The position numbers and the translations under genes are program-made. The notes below the pieces were generated by a model. The model did not search any database, was not told the DNA's origin, and saw only the letters and a list, made by a program, of their open reading frames with translations. A stretch of DNA of 64,000 nt from Phenylobacterium sp. RIFCSPHIGHO2_01_FULL_69_31 (GTDB lineage Bacteria > Pseudomonadota > Alphaproteobacteria > Caulobacterales > Caulobacteraceae): contig NZ_MHXN01000011.1 in the NCBI RefSeq assembly GCF_001824475.1, forward strand, positions 71,918-135,917, given 5' to 3'. Positions 18,237-26,671 of the stretch are shown piece after piece. Numbering within the stretch: the first letter of the stretch is position 1; every line of letters begins with the position of its first letter.

Positions 18237-20225
18237 TCACTTTCTGGCGGCGGAACCCAGCAGGTCGGCGATGGCCTGGGAGAGCTGTTGGGGCCCGTAC
18301 GGCTTGCGCAGCAGGGGCCAGGGGGTGTCCTCGGCGGCCGAAAGGACCTCGCCGGTATAGCCCGAGGACAGCATCACAGGCAGGTCCGGACGCAGGGCCA
18401 CAGCCTCGCGGGCGAGGTCCACGCCCGACTTGTCGCCGGGCATGATGAGGTCGGTGAGCATCAGGTCGAAGGGCTCGGATGCGTGCAGCAGGGCCAGGGC
18501 CGCGTCGGCATGTTCGGCGCGGCGGACGTCGTGACCAAGGTCGCGCAGCATCGCCTCGACCAGTTCGGCGACCTGGGCGTCGTCCTCCACCAGCAGCACA
18601 CGCAGGCGGGGGCCCGGCTCCGGAGACGCCTGGCCGGCGTCGGGCGTCGCGGCCGACGAGTCCCCGTCGATGCGCGGCAGGTAGAGGCAGACGCTGGCCC
18701 CCTTGCCCGGCTTGCTGTCGACGGTGGCGGTCCCGCCGCTCTGCCGGGCGAAGCCGTAGACCTGGCTCAGGCCCAGGCCGGTGCCTCGGCCCTGCGCCTT
18801 GGTGGTGAAGAAGGGCTCGAAGGCGCGCGCGATCGTGGCCTCGTCCATCCCCGCGCCGGTGTCGTGAACGGCCACGCAGAGGTAGTCGCCCGCCTCCAGC
18901 GCCTCCACCTGGCGGTCGCCGAGCCGGACGGGGAGGGTCTCGACCCGGATCATCCCGCCGGCGGGCGTCGCGTCGCGCGCGTTGACCACCAGGTTCATGA
19001 CGGCCGCCTCGAACTGGCTGGAATCGACGTTGACGACCGCCCCGGGCGCGGAGGGGGCGACCACCAGGGCGACGGCCTCGCCGACGGCGCGCCGAAGCAG
19101 CGGCTCGCTCTCCTTGAGCATGACATCGACCTGGACGGGCTCGGGTTTCAGCGCCTGGCGGCGCGAGAAGGCCAGGAGTTGCTGGGTCAGGCGCTCGCCG
19201 CGCCGGGCCGCCCCCAGGGCCGCGTCGATCATCCGCTCGCGGCGGGCCTCGTCGCCCGGGTGGCGCTGCATCAGGTCGAGGGCGCCGATGACCACGGTGA
19301 GCAGGTTGTTGAAGTCGTGCGCCACGCCGCCGGTGAGCTGGCCCACCGCCTCCAGCTTCTGCGCCCGCTGAAGGGCGGCTTCGGCCTCGTCGCGCTCGGC
19401 CAGCGCCTCCTGCACCCGCTCGGCCAGCAAGTCGTTGATCCGCTTCAGGTCTTCCTCGGCGCGCTTGGCGTCGGTGATGTCGAACCCAACGCCGATGAAT
19501 CCGGCGAAGGCGCCGTCGGGGTCCCAACGGGGCTGGGAGACCGAGCGCACCCAGCGGTACTCGCCGTCGTGGCGCAGGAACCGGGCCTCCAGGGTGAACA
19601 GCTTGCGCGAGGCCTCGCCGGCCACCTGTTCCTGCAGGATGCGGGCGAGATCGTCGGGGTGCAGGACCTTGCGCCAGTCGAAGTCCAGCGCCGTCTCGAA
19701 CCCGGCGCCCAGGAAATCGACGTAAGTCTTGTTGGCGAACTCGCGGCGGCCATCCGTCCGGGTGACCCACATCAGGATCGGCGCGCTGTCGGCCAGGGTC
19801 CGGAAGCGGCTTTCGGTGACCTCCAGGTTCTTCTGGGCGGCGGCGTGGGCGGCGTTGGCCTCGTCCAGGCGCACCAGGGCCTCGCGGAAGCTGGAGGACA
19901 CCAGGATGGTCAGGGCCGCCGAGATCGTGAACATCGCCACGACGGCGGCGTTGGAGACGCCCACGGCGGTGATCAGCGGCGCCCAGTTGCCCAGGACCAG
20001 CGAGGCGCCCAGCGTCGCCCAGCCCCAGCGCGGGCCCGCATAGAGCGTCGCCAGCATGAGGGCGGGGAAGGTCGTGGCCGACAGGGCGGTGGCGTTCTCG
20101 AAACCGAGCAGGGCGCCCCGCAGCAGGACGGCGCCTGCGAGGGCGGCGACACTGATGCCCAGCGCCATCAGGAATGGCGGCGAGCGTCGCGGAACGAGCT
20201 GGAGCGGGGACAGCGCCCGGATCAT
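18237..20225 (-). CDS. membrane hybrid sensor histidine kinase (DUF4118-like, PAS, HisKA, HATPase, REC)
   Basis: 662 residues. About four membrane helices at 18-110, resembling the KdpD/DUF4118-type domain, then a PAS domain (about 137-255), a coiled coil, HisKA with GQLTGGVAHDFNNLL (His303), HATPase (NLVVNARDA, DTGAGM, GRGTGLGLSQV) and a C-terminal receiver (LLVEDD ... LMLTDLIMP). This is a complete hybrid kinase, in contrast to the two defective ones in the window. Ligand unknown. ATG 20225 is the first start before the first helix; ATG 20255 is a ten-residue-longer alternative placed directly after a 22-bp tandem repeat. Divergent from the SleB gene. Confidence 0.9.
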   Translation of the reverse strand: MIRALSPLQLVPRRSPPFLMALGISVAALAGAVLLRGALLGFENATALSATTFPALMLATLYAGPRWGWATLGASLVLGNWAPLITAVGVSNAAVVAMFTISAALTILVSSSFREALVRLDEANAAHAAAQKNLEVTESRFRTLADSAPILMWVTRTDGRREFANKTYVDFLGAGFETALDFDWRKVLHPDDLARILQEQVAGEASRKLFTLEARFLRHDGEYRWVRSVSQPRWDPDGAFAGFIGVGFDITDAKRAEEDLKRINDLLAERVQEALAERDEAEAALQRAQKLEAVGQLTGGVAHDFNNLLTVVIGALDLMQRHPGDEARRERMIDAALGAARRGERLTQQLLAFSRRQALKPEPVQVDVMLKESEPLLRRAVGEAVALVVAPSAPGAVVNVDSSQFEAAVMNLVVNARDATPAGGMIRVETLPVRLGDRQVEALEAGDYLCVAVHDTGAGMDEATIARAFEPFFTTKAQGRGTGLGLSQVYGFARQSGGTATVDSKPGKGASVCLYLPRIDGDSSAATPDAGQASPEPGPRLRVLLVEDDAQVAELVEAMLRDLGHDVRRAEHADAALALLHASEPFDLMLTDLIMPGDKSGVDLAREAVALRPDLPVMLSSGYTGEVLSAAEDTPWPLLRKPYGPQQLSQAIADLLGSAARK

Positions 20226-20253
20226 GAACGTGGCATCAAACCCCCGAGCCCGC

Positions 20254-20297
20254 ATGGGCCCCCCGCCAGCATGGGATGGGCCCCCCGCCAGCATGGG
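20254..20297. repeat. two perfect 22-bp tandem repeats upstream of kinase gene
   Basis: Two back-to-back copies of a 22-bp unit (20254-20275 and 20276-20297). Read on the minus strand, each unit carries a G-run (GGCGGGGGG) followed by CCCATG, so each copy duplicates a possible Shine-Dalgarno plus ATG in the leader of the hybrid kinase gene. Because 22 is not a multiple of three, the duplicated ATGs lie in different frames. Confidence 0.85.
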
Positions 20298-20441
20298 ATG
20301 CGTCTCGGAGCCATGCAACAGGCCAGGCCGCGGCTCGCGGCCACAGCCCGCTTCTCCAGAGGTTGCACGAATTTTGCCGGCCATGGGTCCAAATATCGCC
20401 GGTTTGCACCTATATGCGACGGCTCGAACTCTAGAGGGGGG

Positions 20442-21632
20442 ATGACCCTGAAGACGTTGCGCTGGGATCGGCTTCGCCCGTCGTGGGCGAAGATCGGGGC
20501 CGCTGTGGTCCTGACGGCCGCCGTGGCCGGACCCGCCTGCGCGCCGTCGCCGGGGGCGCAGAACGCGGCGCGCTTCGCCTCGTACGACCTCTCGAACGAG
20601 GGCCTCTTCAAGCTGGCGTCGGGCATGGATCCGGCGATGCGGGCGCTGGCCGTGCGGCACGATCCCGCCTCTCGCGCGCCGGACCTGTGGGCGCGGCCCC
20701 AGGGCTGGGGCAGCCTCGATATCGAAGACGTTCCCGATCTGGGACTAGCCACCGAGACCGACAGCGCCACGGCCGAGGAGGTGAACGCGCTTCGCCCGTT
20801 CTCGCGCCTGCCGATCCGGCCGATGAAGCCGTTCGTGCTGAAGGCCACGGGCCCCGACCGCGCGCGGGCCGTCCAGTGCCTGGCCGAGGCGGTGTACTAC
20901 GAGGCCGCCCGGGAGCCGGACGTCGGCCAGGAAGCCGTGGCCCAGGTGGTGCTGAACCGGATGCGCCACCCGGCCTATCCGAAGTCGGTCTGCGGCGTGG
21001 TCTACCAGGGCTCGGCCCGGGCGACCGGCTGCCAGTTCACGTTCACCTGCGACGGCTCGCTCCGCTACGCGCCGGAGCCTGGGCTGTGGAAGCGCGCCCG
21101 CGCCGTCGCCGAGCGGGCCCTGAACGGCTACGTGGACAAGACCGTGGGCTCGGCGACCCACTATCACGCGCAGTACGTGTCGCCGTACTGGGCGCCGACG
21201 CTGGTGAAGATGACCCGGGTGGGACAGCACATCTTCTACCGCTGGACCGGACCGTGGGGCGAGCCGCCGGCCTTCACCGGCCGCTATGCCGGAGGCGAGG
21301 CCTACCTGTCGCCGGCGGTGCTGGGCGGGCTGGATTCGCGGACGCAAGGCGGCCTGCTGTCGCCAGAGACACAGGGCATCGCCTCCGAGCGCAAGATCAC
21401 CCTGGCCGTGGCCGGCGAGGTGCGCACCTACAGCGTCGTCGACCCCACCCTGCCGGGCGGCGAGCGGACGCGGGTGATGGGCGTCCTGATGTCCACGCGC
21501 CGCCAGCCGACCGCTGAGGAGGTCAAGCGCATCAACCAGAGCCTGGAGGCGATGGAGCGGGCGATGGACCAGAAGCCTGCGGCTGCGAGCCCTTCGCCCG
21601 CGCCGGTGACCGCCGCGCCCGCGGCTACCTGA
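20442..21632 (+). CDS. cell wall hydrolase, SleB family
   Basis: 396 residues. An N-terminal hydrophobic export segment (about 15-33) is followed by an uncharacterised spacer and the SleB/Hydrolase_2 domain at about 145-270: LAEAVYYEAAREPDVGQEAVAQVVLNRMRHPAYPKSVCGVVYQGS, CQFTFTCDGS, SATHYHAQYVSPYWAP. The tail contains a Ser/Pro/Ala-rich stretch. Predicted periplasmic peptidoglycan hydrolase. ATG 20442 is chosen for its AGAGGGGG ribosome-binding site. Paralogous to the gene at the left window edge. Confidence 0.9.
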   Translation: MTLKTLRWDRLRPSWAKIGAAVVLTAAVAGPACAPSPGAQNAARFASYDLSNEGLFKLASGMDPAMRALAVRHDPASRAPDLWARPQGWGSLDIEDVPDLGLATETDSATAEEVNALRPFSRLPIRPMKPFVLKATGPDRARAVQCLAEAVYYEAAREPDVGQEAVAQVVLNRMRHPAYPKSVCGVVYQGSARATGCQFTFTCDGSLRYAPEPGLWKRARAVAERALNGYVDKTVGSATHYHAQYVSPYWAPTLVKMTRVGQHIFYRWTGPWGEPPAFTGRYAGGEAYLSPAVLGGLDSRTQGGLLSPETQGIASERKITLAVAGEVRTYSVVDPTLPGGERTRVMGVLMSTRRQPTAEEVKRINQSLEAMERAMDQKPAAASPSPAPVTAAPAAT

Positions 21633-21987
21633 ACGCCACGCGCAGCTTGGCGCCCACGAACCGGCCGGTGGGGTCGTAGCCCCGCGTGGCGGCCGCGCCG
21701 GCCTTGCGCTCGGCGCCCGGCTCCAGGCCGCAGAGGAAGCCCAGCGAGCCCACCACCCCCTCGTCGCTCAGCCGGCGGTCCAGCGATGTCTTGGCGACGC
21801 CCGCGATCCGCGGCTCCGGCGCATGGGCGTAGCGCGGCGTGAAGGCGGGCTTGGCCTCGGCGAGGTCCATGGCGAGGCTCTGCGGCGGCGCGCGCAGCGG
21901 CGCGGACAGCAGAGCTTCGGCGGCGGTCTGGGCCTGGGCGGCTCCGGCGGTGAGCGAAAGGGCCAGGACGAAGGCAGCGGACTTCAT
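21625..21987 (-). CDS. exported hypothetical protein
   Basis: 120 residues with a signal peptide (about 1-19, ending AQAQ). The mature part has no recognised domain; the segment RISGV-like (RIAGVAKTSLDRRL), a single Cys (FLCGLEPG) and the C-terminal beta-like GRFVGAKLRVAFR suggest a small periplasmic or outer-membrane-associated protein. It is convergent with, and overlaps by 8 bp, the SleB gene. It may be co-transcribed with the GNAT gene 18 bp upstream. Confidence 0.72.
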   Translation of the reverse strand: MKSAAFVLALSLTAGAAQAQTAAEALLSAPLRAPPQSLAMDLAEAKPAFTPRYAHAPEPRIAGVAKTSLDRRLSDEGVVGSLGFLCGLEPGAERKAGAAATRGYDPTGRFVGAKLRVAFR

Positions 21988-22005
21988 GAGACCATCCTAG
22001 CCGGA

Positions 22006-22491
22006 TCAGGCGGAAAAGGCGTCGGGATAGGTGACGCTCAGCGGATCGTCGAAGGCGCCCGGTTCGATGGCCAGGGCCATGAACGCTGGACCGCCCGCGT
22101 AGACGGAGCGGACCTGGGCGGCGGCCTCCGCAGAAAAGCCGAACCGGGGGTAGTAGGTGGGATGGCCCAGCACGATCACCCCGTGCGCGCCGAACTCGCG
22201 GGCCTGCTCCAGGCTGGCGCGGACCAGGGCCGAGCCGAGGCCCGCCCGCTGGACGCTCGGCCGGACGGCCACGGGCGCGAGGGCGGCGTAGAGGTGAGGG
22301 CTCTGCGCCCACAGGCGGCTGAACAGGATGTGGCCGTCGATGCGCCCGTCCTCAATGGCCACGAGTTCGAACAGGACGTCGCCGTCGGCGCGGAGGCGCT
22401 CGACCAGGCGCGCCTCGTCGGGCTGGCCGAAGGCGGCCTCGACGATCTCGGCGATGGCGGCATGGTCGACGGTGCGGGCGTGCCGGATCAT
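22006..22491 (-). CDS. GNAT family N-acetyltransferase (YhbS-like)
   Basis: 161 residues. GNAT fold: VAVRPSVQRAGLGSALVRASLEQAREFGAHGVIVLGHPTYYPRFGF contains the acetyl-CoA loop (QRAGLGS) and the YYPRFGF motif characteristic of the YhbS/COG3153 subgroup. Acetyl-CoA-dependent acetylation of an unknown amine is expected. Cytoplasmic. 42 bp separate it from the 85-residue gene upstream. Confidence 0.9.
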   Translation of the reverse strand: MIRHARTVDHAAIAEIVEAAFGQPDEARLVERLRADGDVLFELVAIEDGRIDGHILFSRLWAQSPHLYAALAPVAVRPSVQRAGLGSALVRASLEQAREFGAHGVIVLGHPTYYPRFGFSAEAAAQVRSVYAGGPAFMALAIEPGAFDDPLSVTYPDAFSA

Positions 22492-22532
22492 CGGGCGAGG
22501 TTAGCCCGCCGCGCGGCCGGCGTCAGGCTAGA

Positions 22533-22790
22533 TCACGGATCGTGGCGGAAGCTGCGGGTCTCCCGCGCCGCCTGCGGCATGTCCTGGCGCTCGTTGCGCA
22601 GGGCTTCCAGGGCCAGCTTGCGCCAGCCCTCGGCGATGGAGAGGTAGACGTCCTTCTCGGCCGGGCTCCCGGCCTTGGCGGCCAGGCGCATCACCACCTC
22701 GGCCTGCATCCTGTACCGATCACTCGCACTCTGGTTTTGCGGTTCCACGTGGGCATAACCGCCGAACCGCGGGTCGGGTTTCCGACTCAA
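22533..22790 (-). CDS. small helical hypothetical protein
   Basis: 85 residues, no signal peptide. The central part is amphipathic helix (DRYRMQAEVVMRLAAKAGSPAEKDVYLSIAEGWRKLALEALRNE), a pattern seen in small proteins common in alphaproteobacteria. No functional assignment is possible. It is 22 bp downstream of trxB on the same strand and could be in the same transcript. Confidence 0.72.
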   Translation of the reverse strand: MSRKPDPRFGGYAHVEPQNQSASDRYRMQAEVVMRLAAKAGSPAEKDVYLSIAEGWRKLALEALRNERQDMPQAARETRSFRHDP

Positions 22791-22812
22791 GCGGAGCCGT
22801 TGCGATTAATTC

Positions 22813-23814
22813 TCACCAAACGCCGATCTTCTGCGCCTCCTGGTGGCTGATCGGGTGGTGAGCGGCCTTGTGGTCCTCCTCGGCCAGGAACCGCACGGCT
22901 TCCAGCGCAGCCATGCAGCCCATGCCGGCGGCGGTCACGGCCTGGCGGTAGACGTCGTCGGTGACGTCGCCGGCGGCGTAGACGCCCTCGATGGCGGTCG
23001 AGGCCGTGCCCGGCTTCACCTTCAGATAGCCCGAGGCGTCCATCTCGAGTTGGCCCTTGAAGAGCTGCGAGGCCGGGGCGTGGCCGATCGCGATGAAGAC
23101 GCCGTCGGCGGGCACGGTCTGGACGGCGCCGGTGTTCACGTTCTTCAGCCGCGCGCCGGTGACGCCCATGGGGTCGGTCTCGCCGACCACCTCGTCCAGG
23201 ACATGCTCCCAGATCACCTCGATCTTGGGATGCTTGAACAGGCGCTCCTGCAGGATCCGCTCGGCGCGGAACTCGTCCTTGCGGTGCACGACGGTGACCT
23301 TGGCGGCGAAGTTGGTGAGGAACAGGGCCTCCTCCACCGCGGTGTTGCCGCCGCCCACCACGATCACGTTCTTGCCGCGGTAGAAGAAGCCGTCGCAGGT
23401 GGCGCAGGCCGAGACGCCGAACCCCTGGAACTTCTGTTCGGTCTCGATCCCCAGCCACTTGGCCTGGGCGCCGGTGGCGATGATCAGGGTCTCGGCCAGC
23501 CACACCTGGCCGCTGTCGGTCTCCAGCCGGAACGGCCGCTTCGACAGGTCGGCCTTGGTGACGATGTCGCTGACGATCTCGGTCCCGACGTGCTCCGCCT
23601 GGGCCTGCATCTGCTCCATCAGCCAGGGCCCCTGGATGACGTCGGCGAAGCCGGGATAGTTCTCCACGTCGGTGGTGATGGTGAGCTGGCCGCCGGGCTG
23701 GATGCCCTGGATCAGCACGGGGTTCAGCAGGGCGCGCGCAGCATAGACGGCGGCGGTGTAGCCGGCGGGGCCGGAGCCCACGATCAGGCAGCGGACGGAA
23801 CGAGGTTCGGACAT
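22813..23814 (-). CDS. trxB: thioredoxin reductase
   Basis: 333 residues, typical length. NADPH-dependent reduction of thioredoxin via FAD and a CxxC. Visible: FAD motif GSGPAGYTAAVYAAR, redox-active CATC (Cys137, Cys140), NADPH motif VVGGGNTAVEEALFL, HRKDEFRA, FAD-binding GVYAAGDVTDDVYRQAVTAAGMGCMAA. ATG 23814 starts at MSEPRSVRCLIVGSG, the correct N-terminus; upstream in-frame extension has no homology. Confidence 0.96.
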   Translation of the reverse strand: MSEPRSVRCLIVGSGPAGYTAAVYAARALLNPVLIQGIQPGGQLTITTDVENYPGFADVIQGPWLMEQMQAQAEHVGTEIVSDIVTKADLSKRPFRLETDSGQVWLAETLIIATGAQAKWLGIETEQKFQGFGVSACATCDGFFYRGKNVIVVGGGNTAVEEALFLTNFAAKVTVVHRKDEFRAERILQERLFKHPKIEVIWEHVLDEVVGETDPMGVTGARLKNVNTGAVQTVPADGVFIAIGHAPASQLFKGQLEMDASGYLKVKPGTASTAIEGVYAAGDVTDDVYRQAVTAAGMGCMAALEAVRFLAEEDHKAAHHPISHQEAQKIGVW

Positions 23815-23906
23815 GGCGCCAATGTAGTGTCGATTCCGGGCGGGTGCGACGGCAGATGCCGGGTTGGTTAACACCGCTTTCAGCGAGACGGCGTTAGATT
23901 TCCTGG

Positions 23907-24962
23907 ATGGGTACGTCGCCTGAGATCGAGATCGCCGGCCGGAAGATCGGCGCGGACCATCCGCCGTTCGTGATCTGCGAGCTGTCGGGCAACCACAACG
24001 GCAGCCTGGACCGGGCCCTGGCCATGGTGGACGCGGCCGCCGACACGGGCTGCGACGCGATCAAGATCCAGACCTATACCGCCGACACCATCACCATGGA
24101 CGTGGACCGGCCGGAGTTCCGGATCACCGGCGGCCTGTGGGACGGCCGCAGCCTCTACGAGCTCTACCAGGAGGCCTACACCCCCTACGAATGGCACGCG
24201 GCGATCTTCGAGCGGGCGCGGGCGCGAGGCGTGATCATCTTCTCCAGCCCCTTCGACGAGACGGCGGTGGACCTGCTGGCCGGCCTGGACGCGCCCGCCT
24301 ACAAGATCGCCTCGTTCGAGGCCGTCGACCTGCCGCTGATCCGTTACGCGGCGGGCAAGGGGCGGCCCCTGATCATCTCCACCGGCATGGCCAACCTGGC
24401 CGAGATCGAGGCGGCGCGGGACGCGGCGCTGGCGGGCGGCGCGCCGGGCGTGGTGCTGCTGCACTGCGTCTCGAGCTATCCGGCCACCTTCGCCGACGCC
24501 AATGTCCGCACCGTCGCCGACATGGCCCAGCGGTTCGGCTGCCCGGTCGGGCTGTCGGACCACACGCCCGGCACGGCGGCCTCGGTGGCGGCCGTGGCCA
24601 TGGGCGCCAGCGTGATCGAAAAGCACTTCACCCTGGCGCGCGCCGACGGCGGGCCGGACGCGGCGTTCAGCCTGGAGCCGGCGGAGTTCAAGGCGCTGGT
24701 GGACGACACCAGGGCGGCCTGGTCCGCGCTGGGCCGGGCGCACTACGACCTCCTGGGCTCCGAACGCGGCAACGTGCAGTTCCGCCGCTCGCTCTACGTG
24801 GCCGCCGACGTGAAGGCGGGCGAGCCCCTGACGCGGGCCAACGTGCGCTCGATCCGGCCGGGCAACGGCCTGGCCCCCGCGCACCTCGACGCGGTGCTGG
24901 GGCGGAAGGCCGTCCGTGACCTGACGCGGGGCGAGCCGCTGGCCTGGGACATGCTCGCCTAG
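23907..24962 (+). CDS. pseI: pseudaminic acid synthase
   Basis: 351 residues. NeuB-type TIM barrel (about 15-285) and a C-terminal SAF/antifreeze-like domain (about 295-350). It condenses 2,4-diacetamido-trideoxy-altropyranose with phosphoenolpyruvate to give pseudaminic acid. ICELSGNHNGSLDRAL, DAIKIQTYTADTITM, GGLWDGRSLYELYQEAYTPYEWH, YKIASFE, ISTGMA, VGLSDHT and VIEKHFTLAR are visible; the GLWDG...YELYQEA section points to PseI rather than sialic-acid or legionaminic-acid synthases. It starts the island that includes pseG at 36132-37151; PseB, C, H and F are not in this window. Confidence 0.9.
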   Translation: MGTSPEIEIAGRKIGADHPPFVICELSGNHNGSLDRALAMVDAAADTGCDAIKIQTYTADTITMDVDRPEFRITGGLWDGRSLYELYQEAYTPYEWHAAIFERARARGVIIFSSPFDETAVDLLAGLDAPAYKIASFEAVDLPLIRYAAGKGRPLIISTGMANLAEIEAARDAALAGGAPGVVLLHCVSSYPATFADANVRTVADMAQRFGCPVGLSDHTPGTAASVAAVAMGASVIEKHFTLARADGGPDAAFSLEPAEFKALVDDTRAAWSALGRAHYDLLGSERGNVQFRRSLYVAADVKAGEPLTRANVRSIRPGNGLAPAHLDAVLGRKAVRDLTRGEPLAWDMLA

Positions 24963-24997
24963 CTTCCCGCTAGATTAGTTATCAACGATCACTTAGA

Positions 24998-25011
24998 TTG
25001 ATCTGCATCAA
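24998..25011. promoter_or_regulatory. FNR/FixK-type box upstream of monooxygenase
   Basis: TTGATCTGCATCAA, a perfect TTGAT-N4-ATCAA palindrome centred about 67 bp before the ATG at 25072. This is the consensus for FNR/FixK-type oxygen-responsive CRP-family regulators. Binding is inferred from the motif alone. Confidence 0.6.
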
Positions 25012-25071
25012 GGGCCGGGCCCTGGCAGGCGCACATGGTCGGCCCCAACAAAACATTGGGAGGCTTGAGCC

Positions 25072-26589
25072 ATGAATGCTGTCACCGCGACCGCCACGGA
25101 CGCCGGCCACTTCGACGTCCTGATCGTGGGGGCAGGGATCTCGGGGGTCGGCGCCGCCTACCACCTGCGCCAGCAGTCGCCCGATCGGTCGTTCGTGGTG
25201 CTCGAGACCCTCGAAAGCTTCGGCGGCACCTGGCTGACCCACAAGTATCCGGGCATCCGGTCGGACAGCGACCTCTACACCTTCGGCTATCGGTTCAAGC
25301 CCTGGGTGGGCCCGCCCATCGCCACCGCGGAAGAGATCCTCTCGTACATGGGCGAGGTGATCGAAGAGAACGACCTGGCGCCCCATATCCGCTATCGCCA
25401 CCGCATCGAGCGGGCGACCTGGTCCAGCGAGCGGAACCTCTGGACGATCGAGGCCGTCCGCCTGGACACCGGCGAGCCGCTGCGCTTCACGGCCAACTTC
25501 CTGTGGATGTGCCAGGGCTACTACCGCCAGTCCGAGGGCTACACGCCCGAATGGGCCGGCATGGACAGCTTCAAGGGCCGCATCGTCCACCCGCAGACCT
25601 GGCCCGACGACCTGGAGCTGAAGGGCAAGAAGGTCGTGATCATCGGCTCGGGCGCCACGGCGGCGACCCTCCTGCCCAACATCGCCGACGATTGTGGGCA
25701 CGTGACCCTGCTGCAGCGCTCGCCGACCTATTTCATCCCGGGCCGCAACGCGATCGACATCGCCGACCAGCTGCGGCTGCTGGAGGTCGACGAGGCCTGG
25801 ATCCACGAGATCGTCCGCCGCCAGCAGCTCTACAACCAGGACCTCTTCACTCGCCGTTCCATCGACGAGCCGGAGGTCGTGAAGGCCGAACTGCTGGCCG
25901 GGGTCTCGGCCTTCGTGGGCCCGGAGATTACGGCGAAGCACTTCACGCCGACCTACCGTCCCTGGCGGCAGCGGATCGCCTTTGTGCCGGACGGCGACAT
26001 CTTCCAGGCGGTGAAGCAGGGCAAGGCCTCGGTGGTCACCGACGAGATCGACCGCTTCACCGAGACGGGCATCCTGCTGAAGTCGGGCGAGACGCTGGAG
26101 GCCGACGTGATCATCACGGCCACCGGCTTCAACCTGAACGTCCTGGGCGATATCGACTTCGTGGTCGACGGCAAGCCGCTGGATTTCGCGAACACCGTCA
26201 CCTACCGCGGCATGATGTTCACCGGCGTGCCCAACATGGTGTGGGTGTTCGGCTACTTCCGGGCCAGCTGGACCCTGCGGGCCGACCTGATCGCCGACTT
26301 CGTCTGCCGCCTGCTGAACCACATGCGCGACAAGGGCGTGTCCAAGGTGGAGGTCGCCCTGCGGCCCGAGGACAAGGACATGGCCCTGAAGCCGTGGATC
26401 GACCCGGAGAACTTCAACCCGGGCTACCTGATGCGCGGCATGCACCTCCTGCCCAAGGCCGGCGACAAGCCCGAGTGGCGGCACAGCCAGGACTACTGGC
26501 GCGAGAAGGACGAGCTGCCGCTGATCGACCTGGACGACCCGGCGTTTGTCTATGGGGGCAAGGCGGAGGCGGAGACCAAGGCCGCCTGA
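25072..26589 (+). CDS. flavin-containing monooxygenase, Baeyer-Villiger/EthA-like
   Basis: 505 residues. N-terminal FAD motif GAGISGVGAAYHLR, FGGTWLTHKYPGIRSDSDLYTFGYRFKPW, the BVMO fingerprint FKGRIVHPQTWPDD (FxGxxxHxxxW) and NADPH motif IGSGATAATLLPNIA. It should use NADPH and O2 to oxygenate a ketone or heteroatom. The subgroup resembles the EthA type. A perfect FNR/FixK-like box lies upstream and a GGGAGG ribosome-binding site is present. It lies between pseI and a PhyH oxygenase on the same strand; a link to glycan tailoring is possible but unproven. Confidence 0.9.
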   Translation: MNAVTATATDAGHFDVLIVGAGISGVGAAYHLRQQSPDRSFVVLETLESFGGTWLTHKYPGIRSDSDLYTFGYRFKPWVGPPIATAEEILSYMGEVIEENDLAPHIRYRHRIERATWSSERNLWTIEAVRLDTGEPLRFTANFLWMCQGYYRQSEGYTPEWAGMDSFKGRIVHPQTWPDDLELKGKKVVIIGSGATAATLLPNIADDCGHVTLLQRSPTYFIPGRNAIDIADQLRLLEVDEAWIHEIVRRQQLYNQDLFTRRSIDEPEVVKAELLAGVSAFVGPEITAKHFTPTYRPWRQRIAFVPDGDIFQAVKQGKASVVTDEIDRFTETGILLKSGETLEADVIITATGFNLNVLGDIDFVVDGKPLDFANTVTYRGMMFTGVPNMVWVFGYFRASWTLRADLIADFVCRLLNHMRDKGVSKVEVALRPEDKDMALKPWIDPENFNPGYLMRGMHLLPKAGDKPEWRHSQDYWREKDELPLIDLDDPAFVYGGKAEAETKAA

Positions 26590-26671
26590 CGGCCGATCGG
26601 CGCCATCGTAAGCGGGAGTTAACGCGAAGGGGGTCTTCTCCGTCCTTAACCATGAGGCTGCGGAGACTCCC

